From Streptomyces sp. 35G-GA-8 (GTDB taxonomy: Bacteria; Actinomycetota; Actinomycetes; Streptomycetales; Streptomycetaceae), in assembly GCF_023534745.1 (NCBI RefSeq), contig NZ_JAMHJQ010000007.1, forward strand, positions 405,909-469,908: 64,000 nt of DNA, given 5' to 3'. The position numbers and the translations under genes are program-made. Shown here piece by piece: positions 1-9,280 of the stretch (the first letter of the stretch is position 1; every line of letters starts with the position of its first letter). The notes beneath the pieces were generated by a model. It worked only from the letters and a program-made list of their open reading frames with translations, was not told where the DNA came from and searched no databases.

Positions 1-209
1 TCCCGGGTTGTACGGACTGCTTGCCGACAGTGCAACCGGCTCGGCCGCGGATTCATTCCGGGCCCTGGCGCGTGTCTTTCCCTCCTTCATGCTCGCACAC
101 CGGCTCGCGATGCGGCAGCCGGTGGTTCCTCGGGGCCCCCGCCCGGGAACGCGTCACATCGACGCTATGGGCATCGTCAAAGTGACGTGAACCGGTTATC
201 ATAGATAGT

Positions 210-234
210 GTCAATTAGACGAAAAGGCTCGTCT
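210..234. promoter_or_regulatory. candidate palindromic operator upstream of nadA
   Basis: Two short inverted repeats lie in the AT-richer leader of nadA: GTC-AATTA-GAC at 210-220 and AGACGA-AAAGGC-TCGTCT at 217-234, partly overlapping. A further CGTC-aaagt-GACG lies at 174-185. nad genes of actinobacteria are often controlled by an NAD-responsive repressor of the NrtR type, so an operator here is plausible. No match to a defined consensus is claimed. Confidence 0.3.
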
Positions 235-257
235 GCAGAGAAGAAAGGGTGCGTGAC

Positions 258-1445
258 GTGACCACCGCCCAACCCCGTCAGGATCTCGCCGTCCAGCCGA
301 CGCCCCTCGCCCTGCTGCTGCTCGGCCGCGAGGCGGACCCGCGCAGCGAGCGCGGCGTGGAGTGTCCGGGCGATCTGCCCTCCCCGTCCGACCCGGACCT
401 GGTGGAGCGCGCCCGCGCGGCGAAGGAGAAGCTCGGGGACAAGGTCTTCGTCCTCGGCCACCACTACCAGCGCGACGAGGTCATCCAGTTCGCGGATGTC
501 ACCGGCGACTCCTTCAAGCTGGCCAGGGACGCGGCGGCGCGGCCCGACGCCGAGTACATCGTCTTCTGCGGCGTGCACTTCATGGCCGAGTCCGCGGACA
601 TTCTGACCGGCGACGACCAGAAGGTCGTCCTGCCCGACCTGGCCGCGGGCTGCTCCATGGCCGACATGGCCACCGCCGAGCAGGTAGCGGAGTGCTGGGA
701 CGTACTGACCGAGGCCGGCATAGCCGAGCGGGTCGTCCCCGTCTCGTACATGAACTCCTCGGCCGACATCAAGGCCTTCACCGGCAAGCACGGCGGCACG
801 ATCTGCACCTCCTCCAACGCCGAGCGCGCGCTGAACTGGGCCTTCGAGCAGGGCGACAAAGTCCTCTTCCTGCCCGACCAGCACCTGGGGCGCAACACGG
901 CGGTGCGGGATCTGGGGATGTCGCTGGAGGACTGCGTCCTCTACAACCCGCACAAGCCGAACGGCGGCCTCACGCAGCAGGAGCTGCGCGACGCGAAGAT
1001 GATCCTGTGGCGCGGCCACTGCTCGGTGCACGGGCGCTTCTCGCTGGACTCCGTGCGTGATGTACGGGAGCGGATCCCGGGCGTGAACGTGCTGGTGCAC
1101 CCGGAGTGCAAGCACGAGGTCGTGGCCGCGGCGGACTACGTCGGCTCGACGGAGTACATCATCAAGGCCCTGGAGGCGGCCCCGGCCGGCTCGAAGTGGG
1201 CGATCGGCACGGAGCTGAATCTCGTACAGCGGCTGGCGAACCGTTTCGCCGCCGAGGACAAGGAGATCGTCTTCCTCGACCGTACGGTCTGCTTCTGCTC
1301 CACGATGAACCGGATCGATCTGCCGCATCTGGTGTGGGCACTGGAGTCGCTGGCCGAGGGCAACGAGGTCAACCGCATCCAGGTCGACAAGGAGACGGCG
1401 GACTTCGCGCAGCTGGCGCTGGAACGGATGCTGGCGCTTCCGTAG
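258..1445 (+). CDS. nadA: quinolinate synthase NadA
   Basis: A 395-residue quinolinate synthase, which condenses iminoaspartate with dihydroxyacetone phosphate to quinolinate in de novo NAD synthesis. It is a cytoplasmic [4Fe-4S] enzyme. The N-terminal third carries LGHHYQRDEVIQFAD, typical of the first domain. Later blocks include HPECKHEVV and a C-terminal cysteine motif (VCFCSTMN); cysteines in these blocks are expected to hold the cluster. A GTG at 249 touches the GAAAGG ribosome site (243-248), so the next GTG at 258 (VTTAQP) has the right spacing and is preferred. nadB and nadC are not immediately downstream, so it looks monocistronic here. Family identity is very secure from the whole-length pattern. 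Confidence 0.95.
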   Translation: MTTAQPRQDLAVQPTPLALLLLGREADPRSERGVECPGDLPSPSDPDLVERARAAKEKLGDKVFVLGHHYQRDEVIQFADVTGDSFKLARDAAARPDAEYIVFCGVHFMAESADILTGDDQKVVLPDLAAGCSMADMATAEQVAECWDVLTEAGIAERVVPVSYMNSSADIKAFTGKHGGTICTSSNAERALNWAFEQGDKVLFLPDQHLGRNTAVRDLGMSLEDCVLYNPHKPNGGLTQQELRDAKMILWRGHCSVHGRFSLDSVRDVRERIPGVNVLVHPECKHEVVAAADYVGSTEYIIKALEAAPAGSKWAIGTELNLVQRLANRFAAEDKEIVFLDRTVCFCSTMNRIDLPHLVWALESLAEGNEVNRIQVDKETADFAQLALERMLALP

Positions 1446-1491
1446 GTACGCCACGCCTTGTCGCGGGGTAGTCGGGGTGGGCCGGAGTCGG

Positions 1492-1800
1492 ACATGGCGG
1501 GTGGGGGCCGCCCCTTAGGTTTCAGTTTCGCGGTTGCGGGTCGGGCGTCAAGGGCGCTCCTTCGTCGCGTCGGCAAGCCGATGGGCTGCGCCCACCCTTG
1601 ACCCCCGCCCCTCCACCGCAAGTGCTGCTTTGAGGGGGGCGGCCCGGGGGAGGGGTCCCCGGAGGGCTGTCCAGTGGACCGGCCCGGTTCCCGGCCTGCG
1701 ACCCGGTGGACCCTGCGGGGCGCGCGGCAGTGGAGTGGGGCGGCCCGGCACCGGCTCAGCGAGCCGATGTGAGTGGGTAGTTGGGACTCATGCCCCGCTG
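1492..1800 (+). repeat. long inverted repeat, left arm
   Basis: This arm reads from about TGGCGGGTGGGGGCCGCCCC through to CATGCCCCGCTG (1789-1800). Its reverse complement is found at 2012-2324 with high identity by eye, including long exact blocks such as those around GTCGGGCGTCAAGGGCGCTC and CCACCGCAAGTGCTGCTTTG. A sub-block of about 65 bp near 1536-1605 has GTCAAGGG/CCCTTGAC ends and is itself palindromic. Confidence 0.85.
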
Positions 1801-2011
1801 TGCGGGCTCGTTGTCGCCTGCACCTGTCGACGGAGGCAGACGAGCCCGTCACCCACCCCCTATGTCCCAGTTTGGCAAGCCATTCCAGGGCCCTCAGGCC
1901 GGTGATGCGTCCTGAGTTCGGTTAAGTCGTCTCCACGACACATCACCGCCTCCGACCCGCCCACTCAGCGCCTCACCAGTCACACCCACCCCACCACCCA
2001 CACAGCCTCAC

Positions 2012-2324
2012 CAGCGGGGCATGAATCCCCGCCGCCCACGGGGATCAGTCGCTGAGCCGGTGCCGGGCCACCCCATTCCACTGCCGCGCGCCCCGCAGGG
2101 CCCACCGACCTGCGGTCGGCGACCGGCCTCCGGCACATGGGTGCTTCCCCGGGGACCCCTCCCCCCGGGCCGCCCCCCCTCAAAGCAGCACTTGCGGTGG
2201 AGGGGCGGGTGTCAAGGGTGGAGCGAAGCGCAATCGGCGCAGCCGACGCGACGAAGGAGCGCCCTTGACGCCCGACCCGCAACCGCGACACTCAAAGATC
2301 AGGGGCGGCCCCCACCCGCCACCA
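2012..2324 (-). repeat. long inverted repeat, right arm
   Basis: Reverse complement of 1492-1800, starting with CAGCGGGGCATG (2012-2023) and ending at about GCCCCCACCCGCCA. The largest differences are a replaced block just inside the CAGCGGGGCATG end and changes around 2225-2245 (GGAGCGAAGCGCAATCGG). The arm ends about 140 bp before the stop codon of the RND gene. It looks like a dispersed intergenic repeat that has been duplicated in opposite orientation. Confidence 0.85.
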
Positions 2325-2465
2325 AACCCCCCGGCCCACCCCGACCACCCCTCCGCCCCAACCCCCACCACACACCAGTGCCCCGGAGCAGCGACACGAT
2401 CATCGCCGCCCCGGGGCACCTTCGGTTACCTCACGTACCTCACGTATCTCATCTCACGAGATACC

Positions 2466-5400
2466 TCAGACGTTCACCGGCTCCGGCTCGCTCGGCGAAT
2501 CCGAGGCCGGGGTGCCGTTGCCCCCCTTGGCGTGCCGCTTCCCCACCTTCTTCTTCGCGCGGCGCTCCTTCCGCAGCTCCACCATCGTGTACAGCGTCGG
2601 CACGAGCAGCAGCGTCAGCAGCGTCGACGACACCAGACCGCCGATCACCACGATCGCCAGCGGCTGCCCGATGAAGCCGCCCTCGCCGGTGATGCCCATC
2701 GCCATCGGGAGCAGCGCGAAGATCGTCGCCAGGGCCGTCATCAGGATCGGACGGAGCCGGTGACGGCCGCCCTCGACGACCGCTTCCACCACGCCCATAC
2801 CCTGTGCCCGGTACTGGTTGATGAGGTCGATCAGCACGATCGCGTTGGTCACCACGATGCCGATCAGCATCAGCATGCCGATCATCGCGGGCACGCCCAT
2901 CGCCGTACCGGTCATGACCAGCAGACCGATCGCGCCGGTCGCGGCGAAGGGGATGGAGACCAGCAGGATCAGCGGCTGGATCAGCGAGCGGAAGGTCGCG
3001 ACCAGGAGCATGAAGACGATCGCGATGGCCGCCAACATGGCGAGAGCCAGCTGTCCGAAGGCGTCGTCCTGGTCCGCCGAGACACCGCCGATGGACGCGG
3101 TCGCACCCGCCGGCAGTTCCAGGGCGTTGATCTTCGACTGGAGCGAGGCGGTGACCGTGCCGGTGTCGTCACCGGTCGGCCGCGCCGTGATCGTCGCGGC
3201 CCGCGCGCCGTCGATCCGGGTCATCGAGACCGGACCGTCGACCAGCTTCACGTCCGCGATCTCCCCGAGCTTCACCGGACCCAGGGACAGGTTCTTCAGC
3301 TCGGCGATCGTCTTGGCCGGCTTGGCCGAGGCGACGACGACATCCCGCTCGGTGTCGTCCAGGATCGCCTTGCCGGCCTCGGTGCCGCGTACCGCCTGAC
3401 CGACCGCCGCACCGAGTGTGGCGTCGTTGAACCCGGCCTCCGCGGCCTTGGCGTTGGCCTTGACCGAGATGCGCGGGACGGACTGCGACAGGTCGCTCTC
3501 CACATCGGTGACGCCGTCGAGCTTCGCGACGGTGTCCCGGACCTGCTCGGCGGCCTCGCGGAGGGTGTCCGCCTCGGACGCCTTGACCACGACGCTCACG
3601 TTCTGGCTGCCGAGGCCGCCGCCACCCGAGGAGATCGCCGTATGACCGATGCCGTCGAGGCCGGCCAGTTCCTTCTCGATGCGGTCCTGCGTCTCCTTGT
3701 ACGTCGCGGCGTCCTTCAGGGTCACCTGGTACGTCGCCTGGTTGGCGCCCGAACCGCCGCCGAAGGCGGCCGCGAAGCCGGAGGCGCCGACGGTGACCTG
3801 GTACTCCTTGATCTCCTCGATGCCGGAGAGGACCTTCTCGACCTTCTTCGCGGAGGCGTCGGCCGTCTCCAGGCTGGTGCCCGGGTCCAGCTCCTGCTTG
3901 ATGGAGAGGACTTCCTGATCACCTGCGTCGAACAGGTTGGTCTTGAGCGCCGGCACCATGGCGAACGTGACCAGCAGGACGACGACCGCGATGACCACGC
4001 TCTTGATGCGGCGGTGGGTCGCGAAGTGCAGCACCCGTACATACCGCCGCTGGAGCTTGCTGTTGCTCTCCTTCTCCTCGGCCTGACGGCGGGCCTCTTC
4101 GGGGCTGATCCCGATGGCCTCCTTCGGCGCGCGCAGGAACCAGTACGAGAGCACCGGTACGACGGTCAGCGAGACGAGCAGGGAGGCGAGCAGCGCCGCC
4201 GTGACCGTCAGCGAGAACGAGCCGAACAGCTCGCCGACCATGCCGCCGACCAGACCGATCGGCAGGAACACCGCGACGGTGGTGAGGGTGGAGGCGGTGA
4301 CGGCTCCCGTGACCTCCTTGACCGCGGTGAGGATGGCGGTCTGACGCTCCTCGCCGTAGCTCAGGTGGCGCTTGATGTTCTCCAGGACGACGATCGAGTC
4401 GTCGACCACCCGGCCGACCGCGATGGTCAGCGCGCCGAGGGTGAGCATGTCCAGCGACAGGTCACGCGTCCACAGCACGATCAGCGCCAGGACGACGGAG
4501 AGCGGGATGGAGACGGCGGTGACGAGGGTGGAGCGGATCGAGCGAAGGAAGACCAGGATCACGAGCACGGCGAAGACAAGACCGAGCATGCCCTCGGTGG
4601 TCAGTCCCGAGATCGACTTGGAGACCATCGGGCCCTGGTCGCTGACGACCGTGAGGGTGGCGCCGGAGCCGAGGTCCTTGCGGAGGTCGGGCAGCTTCTC
4701 CTTGACCGCGTCCGAGATGGCGACGGCGCTGCCGTCCTTGTCCATGGTGATCGTGACGGCGAGGCTGGGCTTGCCGTCGGTGCGGGTCAGCGAGGTCTCG
4801 GTGGCCGGCTTCTGCTTGACGGTGGCGATGTCACCGACGCGTACCGCGGAGGGCGTTCCCGTGGCGCCGCCCGGGGCCGCCTGGGGCAGTACCCGCAGGT
4901 CCTCGATCTGCTTCAGCGAGGTGAATCCGCCGCCGACCTGGACCGTACGGCTCTTGCCGTCCTCGGAGAACGAACCCGCGGGGAAGGTGGCACCGCCGGC
5001 CTTCAGCGCCTCGGAGAGCGCCATGGCGTTGAGGCCCGCGGCGGCGAGCTTCTTGTCGTCGGGGGTGACGGCGATCTGGAGGTCACGGACACCGTCGATG
5101 GAGACGTTGCCGACGCCGGAGATGTCCTGAAGGGCGGGGACGACCGAACGGTCCAGCTGATCGGCCAGCGCCTGCTGGTCCTTGTCGGAGGTGACGGCGA
5201 GGACGACGGCCGGGATGTCGTCCGTCGAGCCGGCCACGACCTGCGGGTCGACACCGGCGGGGAGCTGGGCGCCCGCGCGGTTCACGGCCTGCTGGACGTC
5301 GGCGACCAGCTGCTTGGTCTCCGTGCCGCCGAAGTCGAAGCTGGCCTGGATGACGGCGTTGCCCTCACTGGCCGTAGCGGTGGTGCCGGTGAGGCCGTCG

Positions 5401-5624
5401 ACCGACTTGATGGAGTTTTCGAGCGGTTCGACGACCTGCTTCTCGACCACATCCGGGGAGGCGCCCTGGTAGGAGGCGACCACCGACACCATAGGGAATT
5501 CAATGGACGGCATGAGCTGCTGCTTGAGCTGCGGTATCGCGATGGCTCCGAAGACGATCGCGACGATCGACATCAGCCCGATCAGGGCCCGTTGCGAGAG
5601 ACTGAATCTCGACAACCAGGACAT
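2466..5624 (-). CDS. RND family (HAE1/AcrB-type) efflux transporter
   Basis: A 1052-residue proton-driven exporter of the hydrophobe/amphiphile efflux RND family. It has one N-terminal membrane helix (about residues 10-30), a large extracytoplasmic porter region, the central helix bundle, a second porter region and a C-terminal bundle. The VVDDSIVVLENI motif in the fourth helix supplies the paired aspartates of the proton relay. The ATG at 5624 (MSWLSRF) is preceded by a GAGAG ribosome site and gives the usual N-terminus; an upstream in-frame ATG at 5795 adds 57 residues of non-homologous sequence. The C-terminus is Lys/Gly-rich and cytoplasmic. Its neighbour on the same strand is a two-component pair that may control it. 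No periplasmic adaptor gene is present, as usual for Gram-positives. Substrate unknown. Confidence 0.92.
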   Translation of the reverse strand: MSWLSRFSLSQRALIGLMSIVAIVFGAIAIPQLKQQLMPSIEFPMVSVVASYQGASPDVVEKQVVEPLENSIKSVDGLTGTTATASEGNAVIQASFDFGGTETKQLVADVQQAVNRAGAQLPAGVDPQVVAGSTDDIPAVVLAVTSDKDQQALADQLDRSVVPALQDISGVGNVSIDGVRDLQIAVTPDDKKLAAAGLNAMALSEALKAGGATFPAGSFSEDGKSRTVQVGGGFTSLKQIEDLRVLPQAAPGGATGTPSAVRVGDIATVKQKPATETSLTRTDGKPSLAVTITMDKDGSAVAISDAVKEKLPDLRKDLGSGATLTVVSDQGPMVSKSISGLTTEGMLGLVFAVLVILVFLRSIRSTLVTAVSIPLSVVLALIVLWTRDLSLDMLTLGALTIAVGRVVDDSIVVLENIKRHLSYGEERQTAILTAVKEVTGAVTASTLTTVAVFLPIGLVGGMVGELFGSFSLTVTAALLASLLVSLTVVPVLSYWFLRAPKEAIGISPEEARRQAEEKESNSKLQRRYVRVLHFATHRRIKSVVIAVVVLLVTFAMVPALKTNLFDAGDQEVLSIKQELDPGTSLETADASAKKVEKVLSGIEEIKEYQVTVGASGFAAAFGGGSGANQATYQVTLKDAATYKETQDRIEKELAGLDGIGHTAISSGGGGLGSQNVSVVVKASEADTLREAAEQVRDTVAKLDGVTDVESDLSQSVPRISVKANAKAAEAGFNDATLGAAVGQAVRGTEAGKAILDDTERDVVVASAKPAKTIAELKNLSLGPVKLGEIADVKLVDGPVSMTRIDGARAATITARPTGDDTGTVTASLQSKINALELPAGATASIGGVSADQDDAFGQLALAMLAAIAIVFMLLVATFRSLIQPLILLVSIPFAATGAIGLLVMTGTAMGVPAMIGMLMLIGIVVTNAIVLIDLINQYRAQGMGVVEAVVEGGRHRLRPILMTALATIFALLPMAMGITGEGGFIGQPLAIVVIGGLVSSTLLTLLLVPTLYTMVELRKERRAKKKVGKRHAKGGNGTPASDSPSEPEPVNV

Positions 5625-5841
5625 GGGGGTCTCTCTTCTGTGGTGTACGCGGGAGGTGGAAGCGGCGGCTCGGCCGCGGAGGGGCACTGCGGAATCTCCG
5701 CGGATGGGCGACGACGGCCCCTCTATACGATCGGCCATCAACGGGGGCCGATCCGTAGACCAGAAGTCGAGTTCTTTATCCGGCGCGTACCGCACTTGGA
5801 GTACGCACGAGCGGTGTGCTATTCCACCCCCGGACGGTGTC

Positions 5842-6534
5842 CTACTCCACCCTTGGGCGTACCAGGCCCGATTCGTACGCGATTACTACCAATTGGGCCC
5901 TGTCGCGGGCCGCGAGTTTGGCCATCGCGCGGTTCACATGGGTCTTGACCGTCAGCGGACTGACCCGGAGACGCTCCGCGATCTCGTCATTGGAGTAGCC
6001 GCCCGCGACCAGCACCAGCACCTCGCGCTCGCGCCCGGTGAGCGCCTCCAGCCGCTTCGGGCTGACCGTCGGGGCCGCGTGCTCGCCCGAACCCGCGCTC
6101 GCGCTCTGCGCGAGGAAGGTGGCGATCAGACCCTTCGTCGCGACGGGCGAGAGCAGCGCCTCACCGGCCGCCGCGATCCGGATGGCGTTGAGCAGTTCCT
6201 CCGGCTCCGCGCCCTTGCCGAGAAAGCCGGAGGCTCCGGCACGCAGCGACTGCACCACGTACTCGTCGACCTCGAAGGTCGTCAGCATGACGACATGCAC
6301 CCCGGCGAGGTCCGGGTCCGCGCTGATCACGCGGGTGGCGGCGAGGCCGTCCGTGCCGGGCATCCTGATGTCCATCAGCACGACATCGGGCCGGGTGGAG
6401 CGGGTGAGGGCCACGGCCTGCGCGCCGTCGGCGGCCTCCCCGACGACCTCCATGTCCGGCTCGGAGTCCACCAGGACCCGGAACGCGCTGCGCAGCAGTG
6501 TCTGGTCGTCGGCGAGCAGGACCCGGATCGTCAT
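5842..6534 (-). CDS. NarL/LuxR-family response regulator
   Basis: A 230-residue DNA-binding response regulator. The receiver domain (about 1-120) has the acidic pair in LLADDQ, the phospho-acceptor Asp in VVLMDIRMP and a conserved Lys in GFLGKG. The C-terminal LuxR-type helix-turn-helix reads LTGREREVLVLVAGGYSNDE followed by VSPLTVKTHVNR. The ATG overlaps the stop codon of the histidine kinase gene by 4 bp (ATGA), so the pair is translationally coupled and almost certainly cognate. It lies about 220 bp upstream of the RND gene on the same strand, which makes that exporter a candidate target. This is inferred from position only. Confidence 0.95.
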   Translation of the reverse strand: MTIRVLLADDQTLLRSAFRVLVDSEPDMEVVGEAADGAQAVALTRSTRPDVVLMDIRMPGTDGLAATRVISADPDLAGVHVVMLTTFEVDEYVVQSLRAGASGFLGKGAEPEELLNAIRIAAAGEALLSPVATKGLIATFLAQSASAGSGEHAAPTVSPKRLEALTGREREVLVLVAGGYSNDEIAERLRVSPLTVKTHVNRAMAKLAARDRAQLVVIAYESGLVRPRVE

Positions 6535-7772
6535 ACGTTCTCCCCCGTGCGGTTCATGACCGGCAGTATCGCCTGGGTGCGGAAGCCGCCGCCGTAGCGG
6601 GGCCCCGCGCTGAGGGTGCCGCCGAGGGCGGAGACGCGCTCGCGCATGCCGATGAGGCCGTGGCCGCCGCCGTCCCCGGGCTCGCCCGTGCCCCGGCCGT
6701 CGTCCAGCACGGTGATCTCGACGGTGGCGCCCACGCGTACGACGCTGACCTCGGCCTTCGCCGACTGCCCCGCGTGTTTCCGCACGTTGGTCAGGGCCTC
6801 CTGGATGATCCGGTACGCGGCGAGGTCGACGGCGGCGGGGAGCCGGCTCCCGGAGCCGCCCGCCCCGTTCACCGCGAACTCCACGGGGAGGCCCGCGTTG
6901 CGGAAGGTGTCGAGGAGCCCGTCGATGTGGGCGAGGCCGGCGGCCGGTTCGGTGGGGGCCGTCGGATCGCCGGACTGCCGCAGCAGCCCGACGGTCGCGC
7001 GCAGTTCGTTGAGCGCGGAGCGGCTGGCCTCCCGTACATGGGCCAGCGCTTCCTTGGCCTGGTCGGGGCGCTTGTCCATGACGTGCGAGGCGACTCCGGC
7101 CTGCACATTGACCAGGGCGATGTGGTGGGCGACCACATCGTGCAGATCGCGGGCGATGCGCAGCCGCTCCTCCGCGACCCGGCGGCGCGCCTCCTCCTCC
7201 CGGGTTCGTTCGGCCCGTTCCGCGCGCTCGCGGATGGCGTCGATGAAGCGGCGGCGGCTGCGTACGGCGTCCCCCGCGGCGCCCGCCATGCCGGTCCAGG
7301 CGAAGAGCGACACATTCTTCTGGGCGTACCAGGGATCGGGGCTCACCCACATCGCCACGGCGGTGAGGACGACCGCCGTCGCGAGGCCGACCCGCCAGGT
7401 GGTGGGCCGGTCGGTGTGGGCGCCGACGTTGTAGAGCGCGATGATGGCGCAGATCACCACGCTCTCGGGCGGATGGTTCGTGAAGAGATCGACGAGGGAC
7501 AGTCCGCCGGTGCACAGCAGTACGGGCAGCGGCGCGCGGCGGCGGAAGGCGAGCGCGCTCGCGCCGAGCACCATGAGCAGGACGCCGAGCGTGTTGGGGG
7601 AACGGGTGCCGAAGGTGGGGCCGCCGGGACCGGTGTGCGGCTCGGTGAACGACCCGAGCAGCATGCAGGTGAGGACGACCGCGGCCAGCACTCCGTCGGC
7701 CACGAAGGGATGCGCGCGCACCGAGCCGCGCGCACGGACGAGCGCGGTTCCGAGGGGGGTCACGTCAGGCAT
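6531..7772 (-). CDS. sensor histidine kinase (HisKA_3 type)
   Basis: A 413-residue membrane sensor kinase. The N-terminal ~165 residues are hydrophobic, with four to five predicted membrane segments and little extracytoplasmic loop, suggesting sensing within or at the membrane. The dimerisation/phosphoacceptor motif is RDLHDVVAHH (HisKA_3), followed by a HATPase_c domain with VLDDGRGTGE and GHGLIGMRERV. The ATG at 7772 (MPDVTPL) is chosen; a TTG at 7793 would add seven residues and neither has a strong ribosome site. It is translationally coupled to the response regulator gene downstream. Confidence 0.92.
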   Translation of the reverse strand: MPDVTPLGTALVRARGSVRAHPFVADGVLAAVVLTCMLLGSFTEPHTGPGGPTFGTRSPNTLGVLLMVLGASALAFRRRAPLPVLLCTGGLSLVDLFTNHPPESVVICAIIALYNVGAHTDRPTTWRVGLATAVVLTAVAMWVSPDPWYAQKNVSLFAWTGMAGAAGDAVRSRRRFIDAIRERAERAERTREEEARRRVAEERLRIARDLHDVVAHHIALVNVQAGVASHVMDKRPDQAKEALAHVREASRSALNELRATVGLLRQSGDPTAPTEPAAGLAHIDGLLDTFRNAGLPVEFAVNGAGGSGSRLPAAVDLAAYRIIQEALTNVRKHAGQSAKAEVSVVRVGATVEITVLDDGRGTGEPGDGGGHGLIGMRERVSALGGTLSAGPRYGGGFRTQAILPVMNRTGENV

Positions 7773-7862
7773 CCGAAAGGGGTCACGAAGCAACGGTACG
7801 GGGTCCGGGGTGGCGCGCCCACGCGCCTGTGTGCCGCATCCCGGACGCGGGGCCGTGCATGC

Positions 7863-7907
7863 GCGTGCCCCGCGCCCACCGGACGGAGCCGGAGGCGCGG
7901 GGCACGC
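7863..7907 (-). terminator. hairpin terminator after pspAA
   Basis: GCGTGCCCCGCGCC (7863-7876) pairs with GGCGCGGGGCACGC (7894-7907): a perfect 14-bp stem with a 17-nt loop. It lies downstream of pspAA and upstream of the histidine kinase gene on the minus strand, separating the two operons. Confidence 0.7.
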
Positions 7908-7936
7908 GGGGAGTGCTGGAGTGCGGGAGACGCCGG

Positions 7937-8218
7937 TCAGGCCGAAGGGATCAGGCCGTCGTCGTTCAGCATCTCGCGGACCTCTTCCAGGGTCGCGCCA
8001 GGAGCGGGCAGGATCAGTTCGGACGGCTCCAGGGAGTCGTCGGGCAGTGGCTCGCCGAGCTCGCGGACCTTGTCCAGGAGGGCGTGGAACGTACGGCGGA
8101 AGCCGTCCGTGTCACCGTTCCTGATCTCGGCCAGCAGCTCGTCGTCCAGCTTGTCGAGTTCGGTGAAGTGGCTGTCCGCCAGCTTCACCTGGCCCTCCCC
8201 CATGATCCGTACGATCAT
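7937..8218 (-). CDS. pspAA: PspA-associated protein PspAA
   Basis: A 93-residue protein beginning MIVRIMGEGQ, the conserved start of the PspAA family, small proteins encoded directly after pspA in actinobacteria. It is acidic and has no membrane segment. It starts 9 bp after the pspA stop codon, so the two are co-transcribed. By family knowledge it works with PspA in envelope-stress responses, but its molecular role is not established. Confidence 0.9.
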   Translation of the reverse strand: MIVRIMGEGQVKLADSHFTELDKLDDELLAEIRNGDTDGFRRTFHALLDKVRELGEPLPDDSLEPSELILPAPGATLEEVREMLNDDGLIPSA

Positions 8219-8227
8219 GACGAATCC

Positions 8228-9007
8228 CTACTGCTTGTCGAATTTGTTCGTGGTCGGCGGGGCGTCCTGGGTGCCGCCCTCGATCGCCTGCTTCGGGGCC
8301 GAGCCGCCCGCGAGCTCCGCCTTCATGCGCTGGAGCTCGAGCTCGACGTCCGTGCCGCCGGAGATCCGGTCCAGCTCGGCGGCGATGTCGTCCTTCGCCA
8401 TCCCGGACTGGTCGTCCAGGGCGCCGGAGGCCAGCAGCTCGTCGATCGCGCCGGCGCGCGCCTGGAGCTGCGCGGTCTTGTCCTCCGCGCGCTGGATCGC
8501 CATACCGACGTCGCCCATCTCCTCGGAGATGCCCGAGAAGGCCTCCCCGATCCGGGTCTGCGCCTGTGCCGCGGTGTAGGTGGCCTTGATGGTCTCCTTC
8601 TTCGTACGGAAGGCATCGACCTTGGCCTGGAGGCGCTGCGCCGCGAGCGTGAGCTTCTCCTCCTCGCCCTGCAGCGTCTGGTGCTGCGTCTCCAGGTCGC
8701 TGACCTGCTGCTGGAGCGAGGCACGGCGGGAGAGCGCCTCGCGCGCCAGGTCCTCCCGGCCGAGCGCCAGCGCCTTGCGGCCCTGGTCCTCCAGCTTCGA
8801 CGACTGGCCCTGCAGCTGGTTCAGCTGCAACTCCAGCCGCTTGCGGGACGTCGCCACATCGGCGACCCCGCGACGTACCTTCTGCAGCAGCTCAAGCTGC
8901 TTCTGATACGAGTAGTCAAGGGTCTCGCGCGGATCCTCGGCCCGGTCAAGGGCCTTGTTGGCTTTCGCGCGGAAGATCATCCCCATACGCTTCATGACAC
9001 CGCTCAT
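8228..9007 (-). CDS. pspA: PspA/IM30 family phage-shock protein
   Basis: A 259-residue PspA/Vipp1-type protein that binds and stabilises stressed membranes. It opens with MKRMGMIFRAKANKALDRAEDP, the amphipathic helix of the family, followed by long coiled-coil helices (about 30-215) rich in Gln, Glu and Ala. The C-terminal tail (about 230-259) is disordered and Thr/Asn-rich. AAGGGGG lies upstream of the ATG. It is the first gene of a pspA-pspAA operon, divergent from the DUF3043 gene; the 273-bp intergenic region must hold both promoters. Confidence 0.95.
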   Translation of the reverse strand: MSGVMKRMGMIFRAKANKALDRAEDPRETLDYSYQKQLELLQKVRRGVADVATSRKRLELQLNQLQGQSSKLEDQGRKALALGREDLAREALSRRASLQQQVSDLETQHQTLQGEEEKLTLAAQRLQAKVDAFRTKKETIKATYTAAQAQTRIGEAFSGISEEMGDVGMAIQRAEDKTAQLQARAGAIDELLASGALDDQSGMAKDDIAAELDRISGGTDVELELQRMKAELAGGSAPKQAIEGGTQDAPPTTNKFDKQ

Positions 9008-9280
9008 GGGCTTCGCGCGCCCCCTTCTGACGGACTACAGCTCCAGCACTCCAACAGAACCCACAGTACGGGCCCTGCCTCTATTACCGCACTGTTCCAG
9101 CACGGATGCGCTCCTCCCCAAGGACGACTGCTCCGCCGCCCGGTCAGGCGCAAGGAGTAGACGGCTGTCAGGGACAGGGGAGACAAAGTCCCCCTCTGTC
9201 CCCATACGGACGCTCGCTGTTGCGGGATCGTTCCCCGCGGGGGTGGGGTCCAACCACGGCACCCCGTACCCTTGGGTTTT

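Larger units (their letters stand above)
1446..2465. other. 1 kb non-coding gap with an inverted duplication
   Basis: No convincing gene lies between nadA and the RND exporter gene. Possible reading frames in both strands are low-complexity and translate the same repeated DNA (an RQGRSFVASA-like string appears from both arms). The stretch is dominated by the two inverted arms listed separately and by a 211-bp spacer (1801-2011). Since nadA and the exporter gene converge here, transcription must end in this gap, and the arms could fold into a large hairpin. Confidence 0.6.

Noticed and set aside
1534-2291. Two small ORFs sharing RVGRQGRSFVASA-like starts in the gap after nadA
   Set aside because: They are the two arms of the inverted repeat read on opposite strands; the similarity is explained by DNA duplication, with no ribosome site or conserved domain.
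2265-5948. A 1227-codon open frame on the plus strand
   Set aside because: It lies antisense to the RND exporter gene, its translation is a high-GC shadow (Arg/Asp/His-rich, no motifs), and the minus-strand protein has full family features.
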